This document shows, one piece after another, positions 57,308-64,000 of a stretch of DNA of 64,000 nt; position 1 is the first letter of the stretch; each line of letters starts with the position of its first letter. The DNA lies in the NCBI GenBank assembly GCA_947630115.1, contig CANRGG010000004.1:1-64000 (forward strand). Reading direction: 5' to 3'. The DNA is from an uncultured Clostridia bacterium. Its GTDB lineage: Bacteria; Bacillota; Clostridia; Christensenellales; Borkfalkiaceae. The position numbers and the translations under genes are program-made. The notes under the pieces were generated by a model, which saw only the letters and a program-made list of their open reading frames with translations, had not been told where the DNA came from and did no database searches.

Positions 57308-58350
57308 AAAAAATTCTGAGCGATCTTTCGCATGAAGAGCTCTCCTCGCTCATGGAGGTTTGGGGGGAGAGGAGCTTCCGTGCCGACCAGATCTTCACGG
57401 GGCTCATGCAGGGGAAGCGCATTTCAGAGCTCCCTCTTCCCGCGGCGCTCAGGGAAAGACTGCTGCAAGAATACGAGGACGCGCCCGTCACGATCGCCGA
57501 GACCTTTTGCTCGCAAGAGGACGGCACCAAAAAATTTCTGTTCCGGCTTTCGGACGGAAATCTGATCGAGGGCGTCCTCATGAAGTACAAATACGGCAAC
57601 ACGCAGTGCGTCTCCACGCAGGTCGGCTGCCGCATGGGGTGCAAGTTCTGCGCCTCGACGTTGAACGGGCTCGTCAGAAATCTTTCGGCGGGGGAGATTC
57701 TGGGGCAGATCCTCTGCGTGAACCGCGCCGAGGGCGGCACCCTCAAAGAGCGGGCGGTCACCAACGTCGTGCTCATGGGCAGCGGCGAGCCGCTCGACAA
57801 TCTCGATAACGTCCTCGGCTTTCTCCGCCGGGTCTCGGAGGAGGGCGGGATCGCCATCAGCCCCCGCAACATCAGTCTTTCGACCTGCGGGCTGGTCCCG
57901 GGGATGAGAAGGCTCACCGAGGAGGGGATCCCCCTCAATCTGACCGTCTCCCTGCATGCGACGGACGACAGGGAGCGGGCGCGTATCATGCCCGTCGCGA
58001 ACCGCTATCGGATTGAGGAAATTTTGGAGGAGTGCGCCCGCTATTTCAAGCGGACGGGAAGAAGATACATCTTCGAATACTGCTTGATCTCGGGAGAGAA
58101 CAGCGATCCCGCCCATGCCGAAAGGCTGATCGCCCTTTTGAAAGGGAGGCCCTGCCATGTCAATCTGATCCGGCTCAACGCCGTCGAAGAGCGCACCCTT
58201 CAGACGGCGCGCGAGCGGGAAGCGCAGCGGTTTTTGGAGATCTTGCGGCGCGGCGGCATTTCCGCGACTCTGCGCAGGAGCATGGGCTCGGACATCGGCG
58301 GGGCCTGCGGACAGCTGCGGGCAAGCTATGAAAAGGGCGAATTCCATTAA
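57304..58350 (+). CDS. rlmN: Dual-specificity 23S rRNA/tRNA adenine-C2 methyltransferase
   Basis: The 348-residue radical SAM enzyme methylates A2503 of 23S rRNA and A37 of tRNA. The CxxxCxxC cluster motif is C109-C113-C116 (VGCRMGCKFC). NVVLMGSGEPLDN and RYIFEYCLISGEN are typical, and the C-terminal cysteine lies in GGACGQLR. Overlaps rsmB by 4 nt. Confidence 0.97.
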   Translation: MKKILSDLSHEELSSLMEVWGERSFRADQIFTGLMQGKRISELPLPAALRERLLQEYEDAPVTIAETFCSQEDGTKKFLFRLSDGNLIEGVLMKYKYGNTQCVSTQVGCRMGCKFCASTLNGLVRNLSAGEILGQILCVNRAEGGTLKERAVTNVVLMGSGEPLDNLDNVLGFLRRVSEEGGIAISPRNISLSTCGLVPGMRRLTEEGIPLNLTVSLHATDDRERARIMPVANRYRIEEILEECARYFKRTGRRYIFEYCLISGENSDPAHAERLIALLKGRPCHVNLIRLNAVEERTLQTAREREAQRFLEILRRGGISATLRRSMGSDIGGACGQLRASYEKGEFH

Positions 58351-58376
58351 AATATTGAAAACAAAAGGAGATCTTT

Positions 58377-59030
58377 ATGAAAATCAAAGTTGCGCCGAGC
58401 ATTCTGGCGGGCGATTTTGCAAAGATGGGGGAGACGGTCGAAAAGCTGGAACGCTGCGGGGCGGATCTCATCCATTGCGACGTCATGGACGGCAATTTCG
58501 TGCCGCCGATCACGTTCGGCGCGCAGATGGTCAAGGCGATTCGTCCGCATACCACACTCCGTCTCGACTGCCATCTCATGGTCCTGCACCCGGAGGAGCA
58601 GATCGAGGACTTTGCCGCGGCAGGCGCGGACTTGATCTCCGTCCATGCGGAGGCCTGCGACGCGCTCCCGCTTCTGGAGCGGATCCGATCGCTGGGCGTG
58701 AAGGCCTGCGTGGCCGTCAATCCCGAGACGCCCGTCGAAAAGCTCTTTCCTTGCGCGGAGGCCGCCGACATGCTCCTCATCATGAGCGTCCGTCCCGGCT
58801 GGGGCGGACAGAAATTCCTTTCCGGATCGCTCAAAAAGATCGAAACCCTCCGCAATTTCTGCGTAAAGAACGGTTTTGCCGACAAACCGATCGAAGTGGA
58901 CGGCGGGATCGGCGAAGAGAACGTTCGCGAGGTGATCGGGGCGGGCGCGGACGTCATCGTCGCGGGCAGCGCCGTGTTCCGCTCCCCCGATATGGCGGCG
59001 ACGATCGCAAAACTCAGGGGAGCGCGGTAA
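58377..59030 (+). CDS. rpe: Ribulose-phosphate 3-epimerase
   Basis: The 217-residue TIM-barrel enzyme interconverts ribulose 5-phosphate and xylulose 5-phosphate. SILAGDFAKMG, DVMDGNFVPPITFG, LDCHLMV, MSVRPGWGGQKF and VDGGIGEENV hold the metal ligands and phosphate loop. It sits upstream of thiN and spoVM, the same gene neighbourhood as in Bacillus. Confidence 0.97.
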   Translation: MKIKVAPSILAGDFAKMGETVEKLERCGADLIHCDVMDGNFVPPITFGAQMVKAIRPHTTLRLDCHLMVLHPEEQIEDFAAAGADLISVHAEACDALPLLERIRSLGVKACVAVNPETPVEKLFPCAEAADMLLIMSVRPGWGGQKFLSGSLKKIETLRNFCVKNGFADKPIEVDGGIGEENVREVIGAGADVIVAGSAVFRSPDMAATIAKLRGAR

Positions 59031-59036
59031 AAAAAG

Positions 59037-59657
59037 ATGAAAAAGGTCGTCATTTTGCTCAACGGCGAGCCGCACAGGGGGGAGATCGACGCCTGCGGCA
59101 GCTACGTGATCTGCTGCGACGGCGCCTATCAATGGGCAAAGGACCGGGTGAAGATCCACGAAAATCTCGGCGATTTCGACTCCTTGGGGTATTTGCCCGA
59201 CCCGCCTCCCCGGAAGATCTATCCCGCCGAAAAAGATCTGACCGACGGCGAAATCGCCGTGGACCGCGCGCTGGAGTTGAAAGCCGATTGGGTGGTGATC
59301 TACGGCGGCGGAGGCGGGCGCGAAGATCATTTTCTCGGCAATCTGCACCTGCTTTATAAAATTTGCCGGGGAAGTGCCGGCATCCGCGCGGCGATGATCA
59401 CAAACGGCGCAAAGATCTACGCCTGTAAAGAGGGGGATCACAGCTTCCTCTGCAAAAAAGGGCAGACGGTCTCGGTGATCCCTTTCGGCGGGGACGCGCA
59501 TATCCTTAATAGTGACGGACTCCAATATCCCCTGAAAGACTTAAAACTTCAATATGGCTCGACGAGAGGAATTTCCAATTTGACGAGCGGCGAAGATTTT
59601 TCTCTTTTCGTCAAACAGGGGTGTGCGCTCGTCATCATCAATGAAAGAGAGGTGTGA
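59037..59657 (+). CDS. thiN: Thiamine pyrophosphokinase
   Basis: The 206-residue enzyme converts thiamine to its diphosphate. CCDGAYQWA, LGDFDSLG, EKDLTDGEIAVDRAL and GGGGGREDHFLGNLHLL are the catalytic and thiamine-binding boxes. The C-terminal ~80 residues form the thiamine-binding domain ending GISNLTSG. Order rpe-thiN-spoVM is conserved in spore formers. Confidence 0.94.
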   Translation: MKKVVILLNGEPHRGEIDACGSYVICCDGAYQWAKDRVKIHENLGDFDSLGYLPDPPPRKIYPAEKDLTDGEIAVDRALELKADWVVIYGGGGGREDHFLGNLHLLYKICRGSAGIRAAMITNGAKIYACKEGDHSFLCKKGQTVSVIPFGGDAHILNSDGLQYPLKDLKLQYGSTRGISNLTSGEDFSLFVKQGCALVIINEREV

Positions 59658-59658
59658 G

Positions 59659-59724
59659 ATGATCGTCTGCGTCAAGCTCCCGAAAGTGGTCGGGTGTATC
59701 GTGCGACTGTTCTACAAGAGATGA
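59659..59724 (+). CDS. spoVM: Stage V sporulation micro-peptide SpoVM
   Basis: This 21-residue gene is recognised from sequence and position. It carries KLPKVVGCIVR, close to KLPKFLGGIVR of B. subtilis SpoVM, including the proline that kinks the helix. Such peptides insert as an amphipathic helix into the convex membrane of the forespore and recruit coat protein SpoIVA. GAGAGGTG precedes the ATG. It starts one base after the thiN stop and its TGA overlaps the ATG of the next gene (ATGA). At 21 residues it is a little shorter than the Bacillus form (26). Confidence 0.85.
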   Translation: MIVCVKLPKVVGCIVRLFYKR

Positions 59725-60659
59725 GATATTTCGATCTTCACTGCGACGCCCTTTCCGTCCGGGGCGCCGCTTGCGTGACAAAGGAAAGTCTGACGCGCGG
59801 CGGCTGCGCCCTGCAATGTTTTGCCGCCTTCGTTCCGGAGGGGGAGGACCGGTTTGCCCGCGCCCTCTCGCTTTTGGACGGGTTCGATGTTCTCTGCAAG
59901 GAGAACGGCTATCTCCCCGTACGGACCGCCGCTGATCTCGACGGCTTGGACGGGCGGATCGGGGCGCTTCTCACCGTGGAGGGGGGCGGCGCGATCGAAG
60001 GGGACCTTCGAAAGCTCGATGTCCTTTATCGCCGCGGAGTGCGGCTTATGACCCTCACCTGGAACGATCCCAACGAGATCGGCTTTCCCAATTTTTCCCG
60101 AAGAGCGGGGACGGAGGACGGGCGGCGACTCCGCGAAAGGGAAAGGGGGCTCACGCCGTTCGGAAGAGAGGTCCTCGAACGGATGACGGAGCTCGGCATG
60201 GCCGCGGACGTGTCGCATGGAAGCGACCGGCTCGTGTGGGACGTCTTTGAGATCTGCAGGGCGCGGGGGAAGCCCTTCCTCGCGAGCCATTCGAATGCGG
60301 CGGCGGTGTATCCCCATGCGAGAAACCTCGAGGACGACGAGATCCGCCTCATCGCGGAGAGCGGCGGTGTTGTCGGACTGTGCTTCTGCATGGATTTTTT
60401 GTCCTCCGACAGGACAAAAGAGGGACAGCGGGCGGCACTGTTTGCCCATGCGGAGCAGATCCTGAAGGTGGGCGGCGAGGACACGCTGTGCCTCGGCAGC
60501 GACTTTGACGGGATCGAGCCGAACATCTGCCTGCAAGATCCTTCCGCAATGCCGCTCTTTTTGGAGGAGCTTTCCCGAAGATTTTCGGCGAAAACGGCGG
60601 AAAAGATCGCCTATTCGAACGCCCGCCGCTTTTTCAAAGAGATTTTGAATGAAAAATGA
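59721..60659 (+). CDS. Membrane dipeptidase (family M19)
   Basis: The 312-residue zinc-dependent dipeptidase of the renal dipeptidase type starts RYFDLHCDALS (metal ligands H and D). LTWNDPNEIGFPNF, VSHGSDRLVWDV, LASHSNAAAVYPHARNL and LGSDFDGIEPNICL are also present. No signal peptide is seen, so it is probably cytosolic. The ATG at 59721 overlaps the spoVM stop. A strong hairpin ends the operon. Confidence 0.93.
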   Translation: MRYFDLHCDALSVRGAACVTKESLTRGGCALQCFAAFVPEGEDRFARALSLLDGFDVLCKENGYLPVRTAADLDGLDGRIGALLTVEGGGAIEGDLRKLDVLYRRGVRLMTLTWNDPNEIGFPNFSRRAGTEDGRRLRERERGLTPFGREVLERMTELGMAADVSHGSDRLVWDVFEICRARGKPFLASHSNAAAVYPHARNLEDDEIRLIAESGGVVGLCFCMDFLSSDRTKEGQRAALFAHAEQILKVGGEDTLCLGSDFDGIEPNICLQDPSAMPLFLEELSRRFSAKTAEKIAYSNARRFFKEILNEK

Positions 60660-60671
60660 GGAAAGAGAGAT

Positions 60672-60711
60672 AAGCCGCCGCCCGAGGCAGAGCCTCGGGC
60701 GGCGGCTTTTT
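60672..60711. terminator. Bidirectional intrinsic terminator
   Basis: A perfect 17-bp stem (AAGCCGCCGCCCGAGGC and complement) closes an AGA loop, followed by TTTTT. It ends the yicC-to-dipeptidase side and the ABC transporter gene on the other strand. Confidence 0.9.
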
Positions 60712-60734
60712 CGATTTTGGATTTTGAAAAACGA

Positions 60735-63632
60735 TCAAAGGGAGCGGATATTTTCGACGGGTTTTTTGCGCGAGGCAAAGAAAACGGGCAAAAACGTCGC
60801 GAAAAAGGCGACAAACAGAGCGACGCCGAACATGAGCAAGAGGGAGAGCGGCCCCAACACGAAGAGGGTGACGTCGAGCCCCGCCCTCGCGCGGAGGACA
60901 AAGTTGAGGACCGCCACGAGCGCGAAGGAGCCCGCGACGGCAAGCGCCGCGCAGATCCCGACGATGATCCCCGCCTCCGTGAAAAAGATCTTGAAAACGT
61001 CCGTCCCGCGGGCGCCGACGGCGCGCAGGATCCCGATCTCCCGCTTCTTGCCCGAAATGCTCACCGAGATGAAATTGAAGAGGAGCAGCGCCGCAAAGAG
61101 CACGAGAGCAAGCCCCGAAAAGAGAAAGACCTGTCTCAAAAGCCCGATGATCTCGTTGACGAGCAGGACGTTCGAATAGAGAACGTTCTGCAAAGTGTAG
61201 GTGACGTCGGTCTCTTCGCTGCGCTTGCCCTGCATGTCGAGAAGGGCGTGCAGCGCTTCCGTGTCCGAGCCGATCGGCAAAAAGGCGGTGTCGAAGGTCT
61301 CCGTGCCGCTCGGCACGTACTTTGTCCGCGTGACGGGCGCGGAATGGGGGGACATTTTGCGGTAAAAGGAGTCCGAACAAAAGACCCCGTTCGCGGAGAC
61401 GCCCGTCGTCGTCCCGTAGATCCCGATCGCGCGGCAGTCATAGACCGAACCGCTCCGGTCGCTGTATTTCCAGAGGGGGAGCGGATAGGTGCGGACGAAG
61501 GAGAGAACGATCTGCTTCGACATCTGCCATTCCTCTTCGGTCGCCTCCCGGTAAATGGAGATCCCGTCCGCCGTCTCCGCGACTTTGACCGTCCTGCCCG
61601 CAAAAGTGTAGAGGGCGGATTCGAAGATCGCATAGGAGATGATGTCCGCTTGCGCGCTCAAATGTTCGGAATAGTAGGATTCCAGAAGATAATAGGGGAC
61701 GATGAGCTCGTCGCCTTCCGGCGTCGTCTTTTCTTCGTCAAAAAAGAGGATCGGGAAGGATGACGAGTAGGATTCCTTGAACCGTTTGAGCTCGGTGAAG
61801 GAGTAGCCGTTGGCATTGGTATCGAAAAAGATCCGGAAGGGCTCGTCCGTATAGTCGAAAAAGTAACTCTCCTCGGGAAGGGGCTCCTCATGGCGGAGAA
61901 GGGAGCCGTAAGTTTCGAGAAAGGATTCGGACACGAGCGCGAGCGTCGGGACTCCCTCCCGCAGCGCCATCTGGTGCATGGTCGCCAGCACCCAGTTGTC
62001 GCTCGAACCGTCTTTAAGCAGGTCGTATTTTTCGGAGAGCCCGCCCCGGAACACGCCGGTCAGTTCAAAGACTTGTCCGCCGAAGAGGACCCGTTCCCCG
62101 ATGAGATCTTCCGCGCCGTTGATCTTTTTGGCGCCGCGCTTCTCCCCGTTCGCGTCGAGCTGCGTAAAGGAGGCGTTTTTCATACATTCGAGAAAGTATT
62201 CGCTGACGGCGAGCTGGTCCTCTCGCTCGGGGTACTGCCCCGCGACGAGATCTTTCCGCAGAGGATTGTCCGCCGGAACGCAGGCGATCCGGTTGATACG
62301 GGGGAAATAAAAATCCTGATATTCCGAGGCGATCTCCGCATTGGCGGGGAACATCTCGCTCACCGAATAGGCGCCGAAGGCTTCGCTGCCGCCGAGCGCA
62401 AAGATCTCCTCCGGGGAGAAATTCGCCCGGGTCTCATAGTCGTAATTGCCGAGCGGCGCGCCCGTCACGCGGGTGTTGTAGGATTTCGTAAAGGTGAGAT
62501 GGCTGTATTCGCTCTTTGCAAAGGAATTTTCGAGCACGCGGTTTTCGTCATAGAGCATCATGGTGGAGAACAGCCCGAACATGATGAAGGAGACGACCGA
62601 GAGCAAGATCGTCAGAAACAGACGGACGGGTTTGAGCCGGAGCCCCGAAAAGCCGATCTTGAAGATCTTGGAAAAGGGCAGACGGGAACGGATGAAGCGG
62701 ACCGGCTTTCCGCCCTCGCTCTCCGCCGCGGGCTCCGTGGGGACGAACGCCTCCCGGACGCCCTCTTGATCGATCCGGTTCGCCCGCTTGAAATCGCCGA
62801 TCGCTTCGGGATCCTTCGAAAGCAGAAGCTCGCCCTTCCCGTCCCGCAAAAACGCCTTGACCGTCTCGAGAGCTTCCCCATCCGACTCCCCGCCGCGGAG
62901 AAGAAGGGTGCCTTCGCCGAGTTTGAGGACCGCGGGCGAGAGAACTTCGGGCTGCTCCCGCCGTTTGGTCACGTCGGAGACGACCTTGCCGTCCTGAAGC
63001 TCGATGATCCTGTCCCCATACGTCTCGGCAAATTCGCGGTCGTGGGAGACGACGAGAACGAGACGGGTCTTGGAGAGTTTTTTCAGGGTCTTTAACACCT
63101 GCCTGCCCGTCGCCGAGTCGAGGGCGCCCGTCGGCTCGTCCGCCATGATGATCTGCGGGTCTTTGACGAGGGCGCGGGCGATCGCGACGCGCTGTTTCTG
63201 TCCGCCCGAAAGGGTGTTCGGCTTGCGTTTCCCGAACTCGGAAAGCTCGACCTCTTCGAGGATCTGCTGCACCTTTTCCCTGCCGCCCGTGTCTCCTTGG
63301 AGCTCGAGCGCAAGGGAGACGTTCTCCTCGACGTTGAATTCGCTCAGGACATTGTATTCCTGAAAGACGAAGCCGACGAAGGTGTTGCGGTAGCTGTCGA
63401 AATCGGCGGGGGAGAAGTTGGAGCTCGATCTTCCCATGACGACAAATTCGCCGCTCGTCGCCTCGTCGAGCCCGCCCATGAGATTGAGAAGGGTGCTCTT
63501 TCCGCTCCCGCTCCGCCCCGTGAGGAACACAAGCCCCGTATCCGAGAAGGAGAGGTTCACGTCGTCGAGGGCGCGCACGTCCCCGCCGTCCTTCGAATGA
63601 TAGATTTTTGTCAGATGTTTGAGCTCGAGCAT
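60735..63632 (-). CDS. Fused ABC transporter ATPase-permease (MacB/FtsX-like)
   Basis: The 965-residue protein joins an N-terminal LolD-type ATPase (1-~230; Walker [10 protein letters not shown] 39-47, signature LSGGQKQR, Walker [13 protein letters not shown]) to a permease. The permease has one helix near residue 335, a large extracytoplasmic region (~360-790) and three C-terminal helices with the FtsX pattern ([25 protein letters not shown]). Such fusions export lipoproteins, peptides or antimicrobials, or resist them; the substrate is unknown. No two-component system is adjacent. ATG at 63632 has a GAGGAAAG site; a longer frame upstream crosses the promoter and is not used. Confidence 0.9.
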   Translation of the reverse strand: MLELKHLTKIYHSKDGGDVRALDDVNLSFSDTGLVFLTGRSGSGKSTLLNLMGGLDEATSGEFVVMGRSSSNFSPADFDSYRNTFVGFVFQEYNVLSEFNVEENVSLALELQGDTGGREKVQQILEEVELSEFGKRKPNTLSGGQKQRVAIARALVKDPQIIMADEPTGALDSATGRQVLKTLKKLSKTRLVLVVSHDREFAETYGDRIIELQDGKVVSDVTKRREQPEVLSPAVLKLGEGTLLLRGGESDGEALETVKAFLRDGKGELLLSKDPEAIGDFKRANRIDQEGVREAFVPTEPAAESEGGKPVRFIRSRLPFSKIFKIGFSGLRLKPVRLFLTILLSVVSFIMFGLFSTMMLYDENRVLENSFAKSEYSHLTFTKSYNTRVTGAPLGNYDYETRANFSPEEIFALGGSEAFGAYSVSEMFPANAEIASEYQDFYFPRINRIACVPADNPLRKDLVAGQYPEREDQLAVSEYFLECMKNASFTQLDANGEKRGAKKINGAEDLIGERVLFGGQVFELTGVFRGGLSEKYDLLKDGSSDNWVLATMHQMALREGVPTLALVSESFLETYGSLLRHEEPLPEESYFFDYTDEPFRIFFDTNANGYSFTELKRFKESYSSSFPILFFDEEKTTPEGDELIVPYYLLESYYSEHLSAQADIISYAIFESALYTFAGRTVKVAETADGISIYREATEEEWQMSKQIVLSFVRTYPLPLWKYSDRSGSVYDCRAIGIYGTTTGVSANGVFCSDSFYRKMSPHSAPVTRTKYVPSGTETFDTAFLPIGSDTEALHALLDMQGKRSEETDVTYTLQNVLYSNVLLVNEIIGLLRQVFLFSGLALVLFAALLLFNFISVSISGKKREIGILRAVGARGTDVFKIFFTEAGIIVGICAALAVAGSFALVAVLNFVLRARAGLDVTLFVLGPLSLLLMFGVALFVAFFATFLPVFFASRKKPVENIRSL

Positions 63633-63648
63633 ATCTTTCCTCAGTATT

Positions 63649-63677
63649 ATTCTAACCATAATGAGTGAGATTGTCAA
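63649..63677 (-). promoter_or_regulatory. Promoter of the ABC transporter gene
   Basis: On the minus strand TTGACA and TAGAAT are 17 bp apart, about 15 nt before the ATG. Confidence 0.75.
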
Positions 63678-63730
63678 GGAAAGGTTTGAAAAATAAGTGA
63701 CAAATAAAAGAAAATTGGTCCGGCGTGAGA

Positions 63731-63759
63731 TTGACAAATGCAAAAGAGAATGGTATGAT
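63731..63759 (+). promoter_or_regulatory. Promoter of adhE
   Basis: TTGACA and TATGAT are 17 bp apart. The leader to the ATG at 63820 is about 55 nt. I found no clear Rex operator. Confidence 0.8.
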
Positions 63760-63786
63760 TGAGAAAAGACGAAAATAGGAAAGAGA

Positions 63787-63807
63787 CCCGCCGCGTTCCG
63801 CGGCGGG
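63787..63807 (+). promoter_or_regulatory. Hairpin in the adhE leader
   Basis: CCCGCCGCG pairs with CGCGGCGGG around TTC, directly before the AGAGGTG ribosome-binding site. It may stabilise the leader or affect translation. Confidence 0.5.
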
Positions 63808-63819
63808 AAAGAGGTGAAA

Positions 63820-64000
63820 ATGGCAGATTTTATCGTATCCGACGAGGAATCGCTCACGAAACTGCTCGCCCGCGTCAGAGCGGCGCAGGAGAAGTTCGCG
63901 ACCTTTTCGCAGGAACAGGTGGACGAGATCTTCTACCGTGCGGCGCTCGCCGCGAACCGGGCGCGGATCCCGCTCGCAAAACTTGCGGCGGAGGAGACGG
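63820..64000 (+). CDS. adhE: Bifunctional acetaldehyde-CoA/alcohol dehydrogenase, start only
   Basis: Only the first 60 residues are inside the window. LLARVRAAQEKFATFSQEQVDEIFYRAALAANRARIPLAKLAAEET matches the start of AdhE or of its acetaldehyde dehydrogenase half, which reduces acetyl-CoA to ethanol in fermentation. Whether the alcohol dehydrogenase half is present cannot be told here. Confidence 0.8.
   Translation, partial: MADFIVSDEESLTKLLARVRAAQEKFATFSQEQVDEIFYRAALAANRARIPLAKLAAEET

Noticed and set aside
63680..63780. Rex operator upstream of adhE
   Set aside because: I looked for TTGTGAANNNNTTCACAA or a near match between the two divergent promoters and found none.
63633..63857. N-terminal extension of the ABC transporter gene up to 63857
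   Set aside because: It would cross its own TTGACA/TAGAAT promoter and the adhE promoter. The ATG at 63632 has a good ribosome-binding site and gives the normal ATPase start.

Overview
This window looks like a stretch of core chromosome from a monoderm, probably endospore-forming member of the Clostridia with fairly high GC. I infer this from the Clostridia-type content: a SpoVM micro-peptide, a YtxC-like gene upstream of thrS, DUF4364 and TSCPD proteins, a T-box leader, an ECF transporter S component, meso-DAP-type MurE, and strong sigma-A promoters (TTGACA-17-TATAAT) in front of many operons. A lineage such as Christensenellales would fit, but the rank below class is a guess. No prophage, insertion sequence, CRISPR array or rRNA operon was seen.

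Layout. 1-3.8 kb: truncated tRNA-Pro, a Na/Pi cotransporter and a decayed GH51 arabinofuranosidase. 3.8-13 kb: pyroglutamyl peptidase, a hybrid histidine kinase followed by an orphan sugar-type binding lipoprotein, a DUF1294-like membrane protein lying antisense to a strong promoter, L-serine dehydratase, TSCPD/DUF4364, an unknown protein, a NUDIX hydrolase and a tiny cysteine-rich membrane protein. 13-17 kb: an overlapping panT-coaX-hom operon and a RimK-like ATP-grasp ligase. 17-23.6 kb: leuS with an unknown partner, a ytxC-like gene and T-box-controlled thrS. 23.7-29.3 kb: a complete polyamine ABC operon (potABCD) led by its XRE-cupin regulator, with two palindromic operators. 29.6-31 kb: rpsT and murI.

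30.8-45.5 kb is the division and cell-wall (dcw) cluster: mraZ-rsmH-ftsL-pbp-murE-mraY-murD-ftsW-murA-divIB, then a separately promoted ftsA-ftsZ. murF, murG and murC are absent from it. Several division proteins carry unusual low-complexity or repetitive cytoplasmic extensions: a FtsL-like protein with a ~240-residue N-terminal tail, a FtsW with a heptapeptide-repeat N-terminus, and a FtsZ with a ~220-residue P/Q/G/Y/N-rich linker. MraZ-type GTGG boxes spaced exactly 20 bp apart overlap the cluster promoter.

45.6-60.7 kb is informational housekeeping: rpsU, pcrA-ligA, then yicC-gmk-rpoZ-priA-def-fmt-rsmB-rlmN-rpe-thiN-spoVM and a membrane dipeptidase. The 21-codon spoVM overlaps the dipeptidase start. 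60.7-64 kb: a fused MacB-like ABC transporter, divergent from the truncated start of adhE.

I did not find a clearly new defence or mobile system. The most unusual material is the set of extended division proteins, a 30-bp dyad repeat found twice, a 16-bp repeat array downstream of the pot operon, and the antisense promoter in front of the serine dehydratase.
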